64,000 bases of DNA, taken from positions 1-64,000 of the forward strand of contig NZ_QAGK01000012.1 in NCBI RefSeq assembly GCF_003057885.1. The letters run 5' to 3'. Shown in pieces: positions 7,966 through 19,180 of this stretch (position 1 is the stretch's first letter; every line of letters begins with the position of its first letter). This DNA comes from Oceaniglobus ichthyenteri. GTDB lineage: Bacteria > Pseudomonadota > Alphaproteobacteria > Rhodobacterales > Rhodobacteraceae. Below the pieces are notes generated by a model, which saw nothing but the letters and a program-made list of their open reading frames with translations, was not told where the DNA came from and did no database searches. The translations under genes and the position numbers were made by a program.

Positions 7966-10926
7966 TTATCCTTCCAGGCCAAGTGCTGCATTCACCAGCG
8001 CGGCTTGTTGTGCTTTGTGCTGAGAGGCCAGGCCCGTCGCGGGCGAGGCTGAGGTGGCGCGCCCGACATATTCGGGGCGGGTTTCTTTGGCTTTGATCCG
8101 CGACAGAACCCATTCGATGTTCGGTTCGATAAACGTCCAGCCGCCTTGGTTTTTCGGTTCTTCCTGGCACCAGATCATATGGGCATTCTTGAACCGTTCC
8201 AGTTCGGTCACCATGGATTTGGCCGGGAACGGGTAAAACTGTTCAACCCGCAGGATATAGGTGTTGTCCAATCCCTCGGCGTCGCGTTTTTCCAACAGAT
8301 CGTAATACACCTTGCCCGAACACATGATGACGCGTTCGATTTCGGCGTCGGGTTTCAGGGTCAGTTCCGAATTGCCATATTGCGCATCATCCCAAAGCAC
8401 CCGGTGAAAGCTGCTGCCGGTCTGAAAATCTTCGGCCTTGTTGACCGCCAGCTTATGGCGCAACAGAGATTTCGGCGTCATCAGGATCAGCGGTTTGCGA
8501 TAGCTGCGGTGCAATTGGCGGCGCAGAATGTGGAAATAGTTGGCCGGCGTGGTGCAGTTGGCCACGATCCAGTTGTCCTGACCGCACATCTGCAAAAACC
8601 GTTCCAGCCGTGCGGATGAGTGTTCGGGCCCTTGCCCCTCATATCCGTGGGGCAACAGACACACCAGGCCCGACATCCGCAACCATTTGGATTCGCCCGA
8701 CGATATGAACTGATCAAACATGATCTGCGCGCCGTTTGCGAAATCGCCAAACTGCGCCTCCCACAGGGTCAGCGCATTTGGTTCGGCCAGGGAATAGCCA
8801 TATTCAAACCCCAGCACCGCGTATTCCGACAGCATGGAATCGATGGCTTCGAAATTGGCCTGCCCCTCGCGAATGTTGTTCAGGGGGTAATACCGGTCTT
8901 CGGTTTTTTGATCGACCAGCCCGGAATGGCGTTGGGAAAACGTGCCGCGCGTGCTGTCCTGGCCCGACAGGCGTACGGGATACCCTTCGGTCAGAAGTGA
9001 TCCAAAGGCCAAAGCCTCGGCTGTGGCCCAATCAAAGCCTTCGCCGGTTTCGAACATCTGCTTTTTCGCTTCAAGCAGGCGGTCGATGGTTTTGTGGGTG
9101 GTGAAATCCTTGGGCGATTGCGTCAGCGCGCGGCCGATTTCATCAAAGGTTTCCTTTTTGATCGCGGTTTTACCCCGCTGATATTTGCTGCCTTGCTTGT
9201 CCAGATGCGACCAACGACCATCCAGCCAATCGGCCTTGTTGGGGCGAAACTCTTTGCCTGCTTCGAATTCCTGGTTCAAATACGCCTGAAATTCGGCCTT
9301 TGCGTCTTCAATCTCGCCCTCGGGAATCAGCCCGTCGCGGATCAGCCGGTCGGTGTACAGGGTCAGCGTGGTTTTTTGTTTTTTGATCTTCTGGTACATC
9401 TGAGGGTTGGTGAACATCGGTTCATCGCCCTCATTGTGGCCAAACCGGCGATAACAGAAAATGTCGATCACCACGTCCTTGTGGAATTTCTGACGAAATT
9501 CCGTGGCCACCTTGGCGGCGTGGACCACTGCCTCGGGATCGTCACCATTCACATGGAAAATCGGTGCTTCCACCACCAGCGCATTGTCGGTGGGATAGGG
9601 GGACGAACGTGAAAAATGCGGTGCCGTGGTAAACCCGATCTGGTTGTTCACCACGATATGGATAGTCCCGCCCGTGCGGTGCCCGCGCAGGCCCGACAGC
9701 GCGAAACATTCGGCCACGACGCCCTGACCGGCAAAGGCCGCATCGCCGTGCAACAGGATCGGCAGAACCTGTGTGCGATCTTCATCGCCCAGCTGATCCT
9801 GTTTGGCGCGGGCCTTGCCCAACACAACCGGGTTCACCGCCTCAAGGTGGCTGGGGTTTGCCGTCAGCGACAGGTGGACCGAATTGCCGTCAAATTCGCG
9901 GTCGGAACTGGCGCCAAGGTGATATTTCACATCGCCCGATCCATCGACATCTTCGGGTTTGAAGCTGCCGCCCTGAAATTCGTTGAAAATCGCGCGGTAA
10001 GGTTTCTGCATCACATTGGCCAGCACCGAAAGACGGCCCCGGTGCGGCATGCCCACGATAATATCGCGCACGCCCAGATTGCCACCGCGTTTGATGATCT
10101 GTTCCATTGCGGGAATCAGCGATTCACCACCATCCAGCCCAAACCGTTTGGTGCCCATGTATTTGACATGAAGAAACTTTTCGAACCCTTCGGCCTCGAC
10201 CAGTTTGTTCAGGATCGCTTTGCGGCCTTCGCGGGTAAAGGCGATTTCCTTGCCATACCCCTCGATCCGCTCTTTCAACCACGATGCCTGTTCGGGGTCG
10301 GAAATATGCATGTATTGCAGGGCGAATGTGCCGCAATAGGTGCGGCGCACGATATCAACAATCTGGCGCATGGTGGCAATTTCCAGCCCCAGCACATTGT
10401 CGATGAAAATCGGCCGATCCATATCGCTTTCCTTGAACCCATAGGATGCGGGCTCAAGCTCGGGGTGGGGGGTTTCATCGCGCATGTCCAACGGATCAAG
10501 ATCGGCGGCCAAATGGCCCCGGATCCGGTAGGCCCGGATCATCATCAGCGCGCGGATACTGTCCAGAACGGCACGTTTGATTGCATCATCGCTGACCTTG
10601 ATGCCCTTTTCTTCGGCTTTGGCTGCGATTTTTTGCGCGGCGGCCTTGGGTTCGGCGGCGGCCATCGGCCATTGTCCGTCCAATGCGGCGGTCAGTTCAT
10701 CACTTGGTTGTGGTGGCCAATCGGTGCGCGCCCAGGACGGGCCTGCCGCTTCGGCCTTGGCATCGGCGGGGGCGTCGCCAAGGGCGTTGAAGAACACTTG
10801 CCAGCTTTCATCAACCGCAGACGGATCATTGGCATAGCGCGCATACAACTGTTCAAGGTACTCGGCATTGTGCCCTTGCATGAAGCTTGAGGCATGAAAC
10901 AGGTCATTGGGGGACTGGTCGGTCAT
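7966..10926 (-). CDS. sucA: 2-Oxoglutarate dehydrogenase E1 component
   Basis: This 986-residue thiamine-diphosphate enzyme decarboxylates 2-oxoglutarate and succinylates the E2 lipoyl arm. The N-terminus ([20 protein letters not shown]) is the family's E2-binding tail. [26 protein letters not shown], the ThDP/Mg segment [14 protein letters not shown] with NNQIGFTT, and the C-terminal transketolase-like pyrimidine domain ([20 protein letters not shown]) are all present. Length is normal. Its start overlaps the DUF805 gene by ATGA, and it is followed closely by sucB. Confidence 0.98.
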   Translation of the reverse strand: MTDQSPNDLFHASSFMQGHNAEYLEQLYARYANDPSAVDESWQVFFNALGDAPADAKAEAAGPSWARTDWPPQPSDELTAALDGQWPMAAAEPKAAAQKIAAKAEEKGIKVSDDAIKRAVLDSIRALMMIRAYRIRGHLAADLDPLDMRDETPHPELEPASYGFKESDMDRPIFIDNVLGLEIATMRQIVDIVRRTYCGTFALQYMHISDPEQASWLKERIEGYGKEIAFTREGRKAILNKLVEAEGFEKFLHVKYMGTKRFGLDGGESLIPAMEQIIKRGGNLGVRDIIVGMPHRGRLSVLANVMQKPYRAIFNEFQGGSFKPEDVDGSGDVKYHLGASSDREFDGNSVHLSLTANPSHLEAVNPVVLGKARAKQDQLGDEDRTQVLPILLHGDAAFAGQGVVAECFALSGLRGHRTGGTIHIVVNNQIGFTTAPHFSRSSPYPTDNALVVEAPIFHVNGDDPEAVVHAAKVATEFRQKFHKDVVIDIFCYRRFGHNEGDEPMFTNPQMYQKIKKQKTTLTLYTDRLIRDGLIPEGEIEDAKAEFQAYLNQEFEAGKEFRPNKADWLDGRWSHLDKQGSKYQRGKTAIKKETFDEIGRALTQSPKDFTTHKTIDRLLEAKKQMFETGEGFDWATAEALAFGSLLTEGYPVRLSGQDSTRGTFSQRHSGLVDQKTEDRYYPLNNIREGQANFEAIDSMLSEYAVLGFEYGYSLAEPNALTLWEAQFGDFANGAQIMFDQFISSGESKWLRMSGLVCLLPHGYEGQGPEHSSARLERFLQMCGQDNWIVANCTTPANYFHILRRQLHRSYRKPLILMTPKSLLRHKLAVNKAEDFQTGSSFHRVLWDDAQYGNSELTLKPDAEIERVIMCSGKVYYDLLEKRDAEGLDNTYILRVEQFYPFPAKSMVTELERFKNAHMIWCQEEPKNQGGWTFIEPNIEWVLSRIKAKETRPEYVGRATSASPATGLASQHKAQQAALVNAALGLEG

Positions 10927-11441
10927 TTTAACACCTCATGAGGATTGGGACCGTAGGGATTGGCGCCCGGCTGGCTGGGTCGGGTCAGCCACCAAAGCAC
11001 GAGCAACGGAGAAATCGAGAGAATGATCAGCGCGGGAAACAGGATGAGCAGGGCGAGCCCTTCGCCGGGGCCACCGTTTAGTGCGCCGATGCCACCAAAA
11101 AATGCCATAGCCGTTCCCAAACCCACCGTCACGATCAGCGGATACAGCAGGTACAGACCACTGCGCCCGGTGTCGTGCATCCGCCGCCAACCAACTGATA
11201 ACATGGGGATGACCATCGCCAGATTAAACACCTGGGCCAGCGGACCGTTGGATTCGGCCACAATCATGCCGTCGTCGGTTTCGATCATTGATGTGCCAAA
11301 CAGCGCCATGTCAATCACACCCAGCACGACAATGCCCAACACGACAAACAGGATGAACCACCAATATTCCGACCGCGGCGCACGGCCTTTGAAGGTGGCA
11401 TATTTGCGTAAACATACCCGTATAGCGGCGGCAAACGTCAT
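10923..11441 (-). CDS. DUF805 family membrane protein
   Basis: This 172-residue protein has the DUF805 pattern: an N-terminal FKGRAPRSEYWWF motif just before the first membrane helix, the central WRRMHDTGRSGLY motif, and about four membrane segments. The C-terminus ends in a Pro/Asn-rich [12 protein letters not shown] tail. Family function is unknown. It overlaps both neighbours by 4 bp (FkbM upstream, sucA downstream), so it is tightly coupled to expression of the 2-oxoglutarate dehydrogenase genes. Confidence 0.9.
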   Translation of the reverse strand: MTFAAAIRVCLRKYATFKGRAPRSEYWWFILFVVLGIVVLGVIDMALFGTSMIETDDGMIVAESNGPLAQVFNLAMVIPMLSVGWRRMHDTGRSGLYLLYPLIVTVGLGTAMAFFGGIGALNGGPGEGLALLILFPALIILSISPLLVLWWLTRPSQPGANPYGPNPHEVLK

Positions 11442-12226
11442 TGTTGCACGGCCTTGGGTTGGGCAATATAGTTGAACGCCAGAAACGGATAGGTGCGATA
11501 GGACACAAACGCCGTCAGATCAATCGGCGCGCGCCCATAATACACATCGAACACGGCGCGCACGTCGTAATCGAACGTTTCCGTCAGAAGGCGAAACAAT
11601 TTGATGTAACTTTCCGGTGAAATATCAACATCATCATGGGCGCCCGCCTCGAACAGAATGATCGGATGACAGCGCGCGATCATCCCTGACGCGGCCGAAA
11701 GCGCCGCAAATTCGTGACCTTCGACATCGATCTTGATAAAATCGAAATCTGTGTCCGGAAACAAATCGTCCAGACGCACGGATTTCACGTTGATTTCGGT
11801 CACCGCACCGCGAACAGAGCGGTTGGTGAGCGATGAATAACCGGGCGCGTCGGCGTTTTCAAAAAATGTGACCTGACCCGCGGTATCGCTGACCGCGACC
11901 TCGTGAACCGTATGGTCGGGAAAGCGTTTGCGCAGCATGGCCGCCTTGGTCGGACTGGCCTCGATCACCGTGACGCTGCCCCGGCGGGCAAGGGACGCCA
12001 GTTTATAGGTCACCGACCCCACATGTGCGCCAATGTCGAGACAGCGAAAATCCGGTTTCACCAGGCGGCCCAGCACGGCATCCATCATTGCGTCTTCGGC
12101 CCGCAACAACCCCAGTTCGGGCCGTTGCACACCGCGCAGTCGGTTCAGCATCGCGCGCGCCGCCCCGACGGGGTGGGACAGCGCCGATGTGGCGATGCGG
12201 TGACGCAATGATAGGTTGGCAGCCAT
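11438..12226 (-). CDS. FkbM-family SAM-dependent methyltransferase
   Basis: This 262-residue protein has a Rossmann methyltransferase fold: SAM-binding motif I CLDIGAHVGSVTYKLA (about residues 83-98), the acidic residue at the end of beta-2 in VTVIEASP, and the FkbM signature FIKIDVEGHEFAAL near 180. FkbM proteins O-methylate sugars or polyketide hydroxyls. The target here is unknown, and nothing in the surrounding TCA operon suggests one. It starts 20 bp after sucD and overlaps the DUF805 gene by 4 bp. Confidence 0.87.
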   Translation of the reverse strand: MAANLSLRHRIATSALSHPVGAARAMLNRLRGVQRPELGLLRAEDAMMDAVLGRLVKPDFRCLDIGAHVGSVTYKLASLARRGSVTVIEASPTKAAMLRKRFPDHTVHEVAVSDTAGQVTFFENADAPGYSSLTNRSVRGAVTEINVKSVRLDDLFPDTDFDFIKIDVEGHEFAALSAASGMIARCHPIILFEAGAHDDVDISPESYIKLFRLLTETFDYDVRAVFDVYYGRAPIDLTAFVSYRTYPFLAFNYIAQPKAVQQ

Positions 12227-12246
12227 GCCAGGCCTCCTGCCGGGGG

Positions 12247-13128
12247 TTACCCGATCGCCTTCAGCACGGCCTCGCCCAATCCGGCGGGGCTGTCGGCGAC
12301 AACGATTCCGGCGGCTTTCATCGCTTCGATCTTGTCGTCGGCGCCGCCTTTGCCACCGGCCACAATGGCGCCGGCATGGCCCATGCGACGGCCCGGAGGG
12401 GCGGTGCGCCCGGCGATGAAACCTGCGGTGGGCTTCCAGCGGCCGGCCTTGCGTTCATCGGCCAGGAACTGCGCGGCTTCTTCTTCGGCTGAACCGCCGA
12501 TTTCGCCGATCATGATGATCGAATGGGTTTCGGGATCGGCCAGAAACATTTCCAGAATATCGATATGTTCGCTGCCTTTGATCGGATCGCCGCCAATACC
12601 CACAGCAGTGGATTGGCCCAGGCCCGAATCCGACGTCTGTTTCACCGCCTCATAGGTCAGCGTGCCCGACCGTGACACAACCCCGACGCTGCCGCGTCTG
12701 TGGATGTGGCCGGGCATGATGCCGATCTTGCAGGCATCGGGCGTGATCACGCCAGGGCAGTTTGGCCCGATCAGACGTGATTTCGATCCGTCCAAGGCGC
12801 GCTTGACCTTCATCATGTCAAGTACGGGAATGCCCTCGGTGATGCAGATAATCAGCGGAATTTCAGCATCCACAGCTTCGAGAATTGAATCAGCGGCAAA
12901 GGGCGGCGGCACATAGATCACCGATGCATTGGCGCCGGTTCTTGCCACCGCTTCGTGGCAGGAATTGAACACCGGAAGATCCAGATGGGTCTGCCCACCT
13001 TTGCCGGGCGTCACCCCGCCGACCATTTTGGTGCCATATGCGATGGCCTGCTCTGAGTGGAACGTGCCTTGCGAGCCTGTGAAGCCCTGACAGATGACTG
13101 TGGTGTTTTCGTCTACGAGAATGGCCAT
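12247..13128 (-). CDS. sucD: Succinyl-CoA ligase (ADP-forming), alpha subunit
   Basis: This 293-residue subunit binds CoA and carries the phosphohistidine intermediate when succinyl-CoA is converted to succinate with ATP formation. It shows the CoA-binding Rossmann start [35 protein letters not shown], the [10 protein letters not shown] segment, and the active-site histidine in [13 protein letters not shown] near residue 245. It works as an alpha2beta2 or alpha-beta complex with SucC, from which it is separated only by a small membrane protein gene. Confidence 0.97.
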   Translation of the reverse strand: MAILVDENTTVICQGFTGSQGTFHSEQAIAYGTKMVGGVTPGKGGQTHLDLPVFNSCHEAVARTGANASVIYVPPPFAADSILEAVDAEIPLIICITEGIPVLDMMKVKRALDGSKSRLIGPNCPGVITPDACKIGIMPGHIHRRGSVGVVSRSGTLTYEAVKQTSDSGLGQSTAVGIGGDPIKGSEHIDILEMFLADPETHSIIMIGEIGGSAEEEAAQFLADERKAGRWKPTAGFIAGRTAPPGRRMGHAGAIVAGGKGGADDKIEAMKAAGIVVADSPAGLGEAVLKAIG

Positions 13129-13186
13129 TTTGATTCCTTGGTCGGTTTTGGGTCAGGCGCGCGGCGGCGCCGGGTGTCAGAGTGTA

Positions 13187-13480
13187 TCAGAAAAGCGAAT
13201 CGTCATCCTCAACCAGGAGGTCCAGCGCGCGGATGGCGATCAGGCCTGCCCCCGCAAGAATCAGAGATCGCCCGATCGAGCCGGTCAGATTGCCGGGCAA
13301 AACCGTTGCCACTCCGTTTCGTGTATGACGTACGGCGCGGGTCAGGCCGGTATCGCGGCCGTTGGGCCGCGAACGGTTCGGCATCGTCAAAACTGCAGGC
13401 TGCCAGCGGCGCAGCAACAGGCCAAACCCCAACATTGCCAAGCCGGAAAGCAGAGGGTTGTTTTTTGGTTCCGGTTTCAT
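13187..13480 (-). CDS. Small hypothetical membrane protein between sucC and sucD
   Basis: This 97-residue protein starts [20 protein letters not shown], with AAGGAG correctly placed upstream of the ATG at 13480. There are two hydrophobic segments (about residues 9-25 and 70-88) around a basic Arg/Asn-rich middle. The C-terminus is acidic (VEDDDSLF). I know no family for it. It sits in the sucC-sucD gap, 58 bp before sucD, and is probably transcribed with them. An upstream ATG at 13567 is possible but has no ribosome site I can see. Confidence 0.65.
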   Translation of the reverse strand: MKPEPKNNPLLSGLAMLGFGLLLRRWQPAVLTMPNRSRPNGRDTGLTRAVRHTRNGVATVLPGNLTGSIGRSLILAGAGLIAIRALDLLVEDDDSLF

Positions 13481-13722
13481 CGCACTGTCTCCTTGGGTCT
13501 GGATTGTACGAAAGCAATCTGGCGGATAAGACGGAAGTTTCTTCGCCGGATTTTGGACATTCGCCATTCTGATGGGTGCAGCCCCAAAAAACGCCGTGGG
13601 GCAGGCGTTTCGACTGTGGCGGTTCTGTCAGGTACGTGCGCCACGGCCAACGACATACCGATCACGTCACTGAACGTGCCTGTCAGGCCAAGCCCTGCAA
13701 GAGAAAACCGCCACATCACGGT

Positions 13723-14916
13723 TCAGCCCTTAACCGCCTTCACGATCTTTTCGGCACCATCGCGCAGATCATCGGCGGCGATCACGTCAAGGCCGCTTTC
13801 GTTGATGATGCGCTTGCCTTCCTCGACATTCGTGCCCTCAAGACGGACAACCAATGGCACCTTCAGGCCGACTTCCTTAACGGCGCTGACCACGCCTTCG
13901 GCGATCACGTCACACCGCATGATGCCGCCAAAGATGTTGACGAGAATGCCTTTTACATTGGGGTCAGAGGTGATGATTTTGAACGCTTCGGTCACCTTTT
14001 CCTTGGTTGCGCCGCCGCCCACATCCAGAAAGTTGGCCGGTTCTGCACCATAGAGTTTGATGATATCCATCGTCGCCATGGCAAGGCCGGCGCCGTTGAC
14101 CATACAGCCGATTTCACCGTCCAGCGCGATATAGTTCAGGTCATATTTTGACGCGGCCAGTTCTTTGGCGTCTTCCTCGGTTTCGTCGCGCAGGGCGGCG
14201 ATGTCGGGTTGGCGATACATCGCGTTGCCATCGAATGATACTTTGGCATCCAACACCTTGAGATCACCACTATCGGTGACGATCAATGGGTTGATTTCAA
14301 GCATTTCCATGTCTTTTTCAACAAAGGCTTTGTAAAGCTGACCCATCAGCGTCACGCATTGTTTCACCTGCTGGCCTTTCAGGCCAAGGGAAAATGCGAT
14401 GCGGCGACCATGATACGCCTGATACCCGGCAGCGGGATCAACCGAAAATGACAGGATTTTTTCGGGCGTTGCTTCGGCCACCTCTTCGATGTCCATGCCG
14501 CCTTCGGTGGAACAGACAAAGGAAATGCGGCTGGTCTGACGATCAACCAACAGGGCAAGGTACAGTTCGGTTTCAATGCCGGACCCGTCTTCGATATAGA
14601 TCCGGTTCACCTGTTTACCGGCGGGGCCGGTCTGATGGGTGACCAAGGTGCGGCCAAGCATCTTTTTGGCTTCTTCTGCGGCTTCGGCCACGGATTTGGT
14701 CAGGCGCACGCCGCCTTTGTCGCCAGCGTCGGCTTCCTTGAAGCTGCCCTTGCCGCGTCCGCCGGCGTGAATTTGCGCCTTGACCACCCAGAGCGGGCCA
14801 TCAAGTTCGCCAGCGGCGGTTTTTGCATCTTCGGCGCGCATTACCGGGCGACCATCGCTGACGGGTGCACCGTATGTCCGCAGCAGAGCCTTGGCCTGAT
14901 ATTCGTGGATGTTCAT
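13723..14916 (-). CDS. sucC: Succinyl-CoA ligase (ADP-forming), beta subunit
   Basis: This 397-residue ATP-grasp subunit starts [16 protein letters not shown], the family N-terminus, so I use the ATG at 14916 rather than one 16 codons earlier. The ATP-grasp region has [19 protein letters not shown]. The C-terminal CoA-ligase domain has [16 protein letters not shown] and [10 protein letters not shown]. It binds nucleotide and succinate and pairs with SucD. It is the first gene of the operon after the mdh terminator. Its 250-bp leader carries the paired TGTGATCACA palindromes at 15029-15059. Confidence 0.97.
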   Translation of the reverse strand: MNIHEYQAKALLRTYGAPVSDGRPVMRAEDAKTAAGELDGPLWVVKAQIHAGGRGKGSFKEADAGDKGGVRLTKSVAEAAEEAKKMLGRTLVTHQTGPAGKQVNRIYIEDGSGIETELYLALLVDRQTSRISFVCSTEGGMDIEEVAEATPEKILSFSVDPAAGYQAYHGRRIAFSLGLKGQQVKQCVTLMGQLYKAFVEKDMEMLEINPLIVTDSGDLKVLDAKVSFDGNAMYRQPDIAALRDETEEDAKELAASKYDLNYIALDGEIGCMVNGAGLAMATMDIIKLYGAEPANFLDVGGGATKEKVTEAFKIITSDPNVKGILVNIFGGIMRCDVIAEGVVSAVKEVGLKVPLVVRLEGTNVEEGKRIINESGLDVIAADDLRDGAEKIVKAVKG

Positions 14917-15028
14917 GGCGGTCAGTCCCTTGTCATGGCTTTCAGTTGCCTTACTGCATGGCACGAGTTTAAAAAGTGTTTAAGTGCTTTTTGACGGAAT
15001 GCGATGAATGAGCGGAAAATCGAACATT

Positions 15029-15059
15029 TGTGATCACACGATTGAGGGGTGTGATCACA
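15029..15059. promoter_or_regulatory. Paired TGTGATCACA palindromes upstream of sucC (candidate operator)
   Basis: Two perfect 10-bp palindromes TGTGATCACA lie at 15029-15038 and 15050-15059, centres 21 bp (two helical turns) apart. Together they form a larger dyad with 13-nt arms (15027-15039 and 15049-15061). The proximal site ends 113 bp before the sucC ATG. The same pair with the same spacing precedes sdhC. This is a likely binding site for a dimeric regulator of TCA genes. The protein is not identifiable from the sequence. Confidence 0.75.
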
Positions 15060-15119
15060 AATCTAGGCGCTCTGACATGGGCGACGATGACGGGTGATTC
15101 GGTTTCATCCTGCGCCCAT

Positions 15120-15146
15120 AAAAAAGGGCGCCGAAATTGGCGCCCC
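15120..15146 (-). terminator. Intrinsic terminator after mdh
   Basis: On the minus strand, GGGGCGCC and GGCGCCC-type arms form a stem around AATTT, followed directly by TTTTTT. It lies 23 bp beyond the mdh stop codon and separates mdh transcription from sucC. Confidence 0.88.
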
Positions 15147-15168
15147 TTCTGTTTGCTGATTGGTTGGC

Positions 15169-16248
<1,080 letters not shown>

Positions 16249-16259
16249 TCACTAAAGCG

Positions 16260-17036
16260 TTGTTGGATCAGGGGGAACGCGGGTTGGAGCTTGGCGTTAC
16301 ATTCTTTGCCTTTGCAATTCCCGCGGTGCTGTTTGCGGGGATTTCAAAAGGCGGATTCGCCGCAGGCGCGGCTTTTGCGGCCTCGCCGTTTCTGGCGCTG
16401 ATTCTCGAACCGGCGGCGGCGATCGGGCTGATGCTGCCGCTGTTGATGGTCATGGATATTACTGCACTGCGCGTATTCTGGCGCCGGTGGGATTGGCCTG
16501 TCGCGCGACGGCTGATGATCGGCGGGCTGCCCGGTGTGGTGGCGGGTGCGGCGCTTTATACCGCGGCCAATGCCGATGTCTTGCGGTTCATGATCGGGGT
16601 CATCGCATTGGGATTTGTCGCTTATCAGATTGCGCGCGCCCGGGGCGTGCTGCGATTTGAGGGGTGGCGGGCGTTCCCGGGTGCCGGATATTTCTGGGGG
16701 GCGATGGCCGGATTTACCAGTTTCATCAGCCATGCGGGTGGCCCGCCTGCCGCTGTGTATCTGTTGACCCGGGGATTGGACAAAACGACGTATCAGGCGA
16801 CCACCGTGATCGTGTTTTTCGCCATCAATATATTCAAGGCGGTCTTTTATGCAGGCTTGGGCATTTTCACCGCAGAAACCCTGTGGGCCGGGATGTTTCT
16901 GATACCTGTGGCATTTATCGGGGTTTTTCTGGGGGTCTGGTTGCACCGCACTGTGTCACAGCGGCTGTTTTTCGGGCTGACCTATGTGTTTTTGACAGCG
17001 ACAGGCGGCAAGCTGATATTTGACGCGCTGACCTAG
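16260..17036 (+). CDS. TSUP-family (TauE/SafE) membrane exporter
   Basis: This protein of about 258 residues has roughly eight membrane segments and two TSUP repeats. The first repeat has FAGISKGGFAAGAAFAASP (about 21-40). The second has GFTSFISHAGGPPAAVYLL (about 150-168). Family members export sulfite, sulfoacetate and related organic anions. The substrate here cannot be read. The start is uncertain: a TTG at 16260 is used and no ATG gives a full first helix. It is divergent from mdh. Confidence 0.85.
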   Translation: MLDQGERGLELGVTFFAFAIPAVLFAGISKGGFAAGAAFAASPFLALILEPAAAIGLMLPLLMVMDITALRVFWRRWDWPVARRLMIGGLPGVVAGAALYTAANADVLRFMIGVIALGFVAYQIARARGVLRFEGWRAFPGAGYFWGAMAGFTSFISHAGGPPAAVYLLTRGLDKTTYQATTVIVFFAINIFKAVFYAGLGIFTAETLWAGMFLIPVAFIGVFLGVWLHRTVSQRLFFGLTYVFLTATGGKLIFDALT

Positions 17037-17053
17037 GCCAGCGCGCCGTTGTC

Positions 17054-17371
17054 TCAGGCCGGTTTGCCACTGGCTGGCAGGCGTTCAGCCAGATTTTCAA
17101 ACGCCTGCCCGGCTGCGACAACACAGGAAACGCCGGCAGGGGTGGACACCACGATTGTCCAACTGCCCGATTCCGCGCTGGCGAACACCTCGACCACCTG
17201 GTTGTTGGCGGCAAGGCCGATGGATTGCCGGGTTTCGCCAAAGGTGGTTCCCAACCGTTCGACCACCACATCGCGGGGCGCACAGTTGCGGTTTTGTTGC
17301 GCCTGCGCGTGACTGGTTGCCAGAAAAAATCCACCCAGAACAAAGGCCGATGCGATCAATTGACGTGTCAT
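17054..17371 (-). CDS. Hypothetical periplasmic protein
   Basis: This 105-residue protein has a clear signal peptide (MTRQLIASAFVLGGFFLA, cleavage probably after SHAQA). The mature part of about 80 residues has two cysteines (NRNCAP and GVSCVVAAG) that could form a disulfide, and predicted beta-strands around NQVVEVFASAESGSWTIVVS. I know no named family, though similar short exported proteins occur widely in Rhodobacterales. It converges with the TSUP gene. Confidence 0.75.
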   Translation of the reverse strand: MTRQLIASAFVLGGFFLATSHAQAQQNRNCAPRDVVVERLGTTFGETRQSIGLAANNQVVEVFASAESGSWTIVVSTPAGVSCVVAAGQAFENLAERLPASGKPA

Positions 17372-17566
17372 AAATCATCCCCTTGGTGTGATGCCCATGC
17401 GCCCGGATATTGCCGGGACATGCATGAAACCTGTGCCAATTCTGCGGACCGGATGCCAAAAACCGGTTAACCCACCGTACGCAGCGATGCCGCAGTGCGG
17501 CGGATTTGGGGTTGCGCGATGGTGCGAAATCGGGCCTATCTGCGCAATAAAATTACGGAGATTGCC

Positions 17567-18433
17567 ATGACAGCCCGCCCCCTACGTTCAGTTTTGTATA
17601 TTCCCGGCGACAAACCCCGCGCGCTGGAAAAGGCGCGTGGCCTGCCAGTGGATGCGATAATCTTTGATCTGGAAGACGCCGTCGCCCCGGATGCCAAAAG
17701 TGGCGCGCGCGAAACACTGGTTGCGGCACTGGGGCAGGGATATGGCGCGCGGGCCTGTTTGGTGCGGATCAACGGATTTGATACCGAATGGGGCGAGGGC
17801 GATCTTGACGCAATCGCCGCCGCTTCGCCTGAGGCGGTGCTGTTGCCCAAGGTGAACGGGCCGGGCGATGTCGCCGATCTGGCCGACAGGCTGGCGGCGC
17901 GGCCCGAAACCGCCAATACGCAAATCTGGGCGATGATGGAAACCTGTGAGGGTGTATTGAATGCCGCCGCCATCGCGCGCGCACCGCGGATGGCCGGGTT
18001 TATCCTGGGCACCAATGATCTGGCCAAAGAAATCGGTTGTGCCACGGGCGGTGACCGCATGGCGATGATGGTGGCCTTGCAAACCTGCCTGATGGCAGCG
18101 CGGGCAGCGGGGATTGCCTGTGTTGACGGGGTGTATAATGCGTTCAAGGATGACGACGGGCTGGCCAGCGAATGCGAACAGGGGCGGGCCCTGGGCATGG
18201 ACGGCAAGACGTTGATTCACCCCGCACAGGTGGCCACCGCGAACGCGGCTTTTGCCCCCACCCCCGAGGCGGTGGAATTGGCCAACCGGCAAATCGCCGC
18301 CTACGAGGCTGCACTGGCGGCCGGGCAGGGGGTTGCCGTGCTGGATGGTCGCATCGTTGAGAACTTGCATATCGTGACCGCACGCGCGACCTTGGCGAAA
18401 GCCGCAGCAATTGCCACTTTGGAGACACAATGA
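17567..18433 (+). CDS. mcl2: (3S)-Malyl-CoA thioesterase / CitE-like lyase
   Basis: This 288-residue TIM-barrel protein belongs to the HpcH/HpaI-CitE family. It shows SVLYIPGDKPRALEKA, the IIFDLEDAVAPDAK block, metal ligands in AMMETCEGVLNA and FILGTNDLAKE, and GKTLIHPAQV near the end. In Rhodobacter sphaeroides the Mcl2 member hydrolyses (3S)-malyl-CoA to malate and CoA in the ethylmalonyl-CoA pathway. The neighbouring mch gene favours this role over citrate lyase, although malyl-CoA lyase activity cannot be excluded. The ATG at 17567 has CGGAG six bases upstream. It overlaps nnrU by ATGA. Confidence 0.87.
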   Translation: MTARPLRSVLYIPGDKPRALEKARGLPVDAIIFDLEDAVAPDAKSGARETLVAALGQGYGARACLVRINGFDTEWGEGDLDAIAAASPEAVLLPKVNGPGDVADLADRLAARPETANTQIWAMMETCEGVLNAAAIARAPRMAGFILGTNDLAKEIGCATGGDRMAMMVALQTCLMAARAAGIACVDGVYNAFKDDDGLASECEQGRALGMDGKTLIHPAQVATANAAFAPTPEAVELANRQIAAYEAALAAGQGVAVLDGRIVENLHIVTARATLAKAAAIATLETQ

Positions 18434-18975
18434 TCCTGATTATTCTTGGCCTGGCCCTTTGGGCGGGTACACATTTCTGGAAACGTATTTCGCCCGACAG
18501 CCGCGCGCGCGCCGGTGACAAGGGCAAGGCGATTGTCGCCGCCGGTTCGGTCATTGCGATTATTCTGATGGTGATCGGCTATCGCGGTGCCGATGTTCCG
18601 GTATATTGGGGCCGCAATTCCGCGACCACCGGCATCAACAATTTGTTGATGATTTTGTCGTTTTATCTGTTTGCCGCCTCGGGTGCGAAAACCTGGATCA
18701 CCACCAAAGTGCGGCATCCGCAGCTGACGGCGGTAAAGGTGTGGGCGGTGGCGCATTTGCTGGTGAATGGCGATCTGGCCAGCATCGTGTTGTTTGGCGG
18801 CATGTTGGCCTGGGCCGTGGCCGAGGTGATAGTACTGAACCGGGCGCAACCCGTCTGGACCCCGGCGCATCCCGTGCCGGTGAAAAAAGAAATCACCGCG
18901 GTGATTGCCACTGTTGTGGTGTATGCCGTGGTGTCGTTGATCCATCTCTGGTTGGGGGTAAGTCCGTTTGGCTGA
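18430..18975 (+). CDS. NnrU-family membrane protein
   Basis: This 181-residue protein has about five membrane segments. It starts MILIILGLALWAGTHFWKRI and includes HLLVNGDLASIVLFGGMLAWAV, both typical of the NnrU family. NnrU is associated with nitrate/nitrite respiration in some alphaproteobacteria, but most members have no proven role. No nitrogen-oxide genes are nearby. It is embedded in the mcl2-mch operon by 4-bp and 8-bp overlaps. Confidence 0.88.
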   Translation: MILIILGLALWAGTHFWKRISPDSRARAGDKGKAIVAAGSVIAIILMVIGYRGADVPVYWGRNSATTGINNLLMILSFYLFAASGAKTWITTKVRHPQLTAVKVWAVAHLLVNGDLASIVLFGGMLAWAVAEVIVLNRAQPVWTPAHPVPVKKEITAVIATVVVYAVVSLIHLWLGVSPFG

Positions 18976-19180
18976 GCATGTTTTATACCGATTGCTGACA
19001 GGCGATGACACGCAAGAGTTCTGTCACAAGGTGTCAGCGGCGATGGCAAAGGGCTGGGTTTTGCACGGCGCGCCCGCTTATGCATTTGATCAGGCCAACG
19101 GTGTCATGCGCTGTGCCCAGGCGGTGACAAAGGCGGTCGATCGCCCCTATGCGCCGGATATGAAGTTGGGAAACCAATGA
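18968..19180 (+). CDS. DUF1737 domain protein
   Basis: This small 70-residue protein matches the DUF1737 pattern: LYRLLTGDDTQEFCHKVSAA, GWVLHGAPAYAFDQANGVM and CAQAVTKAV. The fold is predicted as a short beta-alpha-beta unit, and the role is unknown. It starts with TTG at 18968 inside the nnrU stop region and ends overlapping the mch ATG, so it is translated between them. It is probably a small accessory protein of this operon, but that is only context. Confidence 0.85.
   Translation: MAEHVLYRLLTGDDTQEFCHKVSAAMAKGWVLHGAPAYAFDQANGVMRCAQAVTKAVDRPYAPDMKLGNQ

Noticed and set aside
9616-10890. A long plus-strand open frame of 424 codons opposite sucA
   Set aside because: It mirrors the high-G+C sucA coding strand, has no ribosome site, and encodes a His/Gly-rich sequence typical of an antisense shadow.
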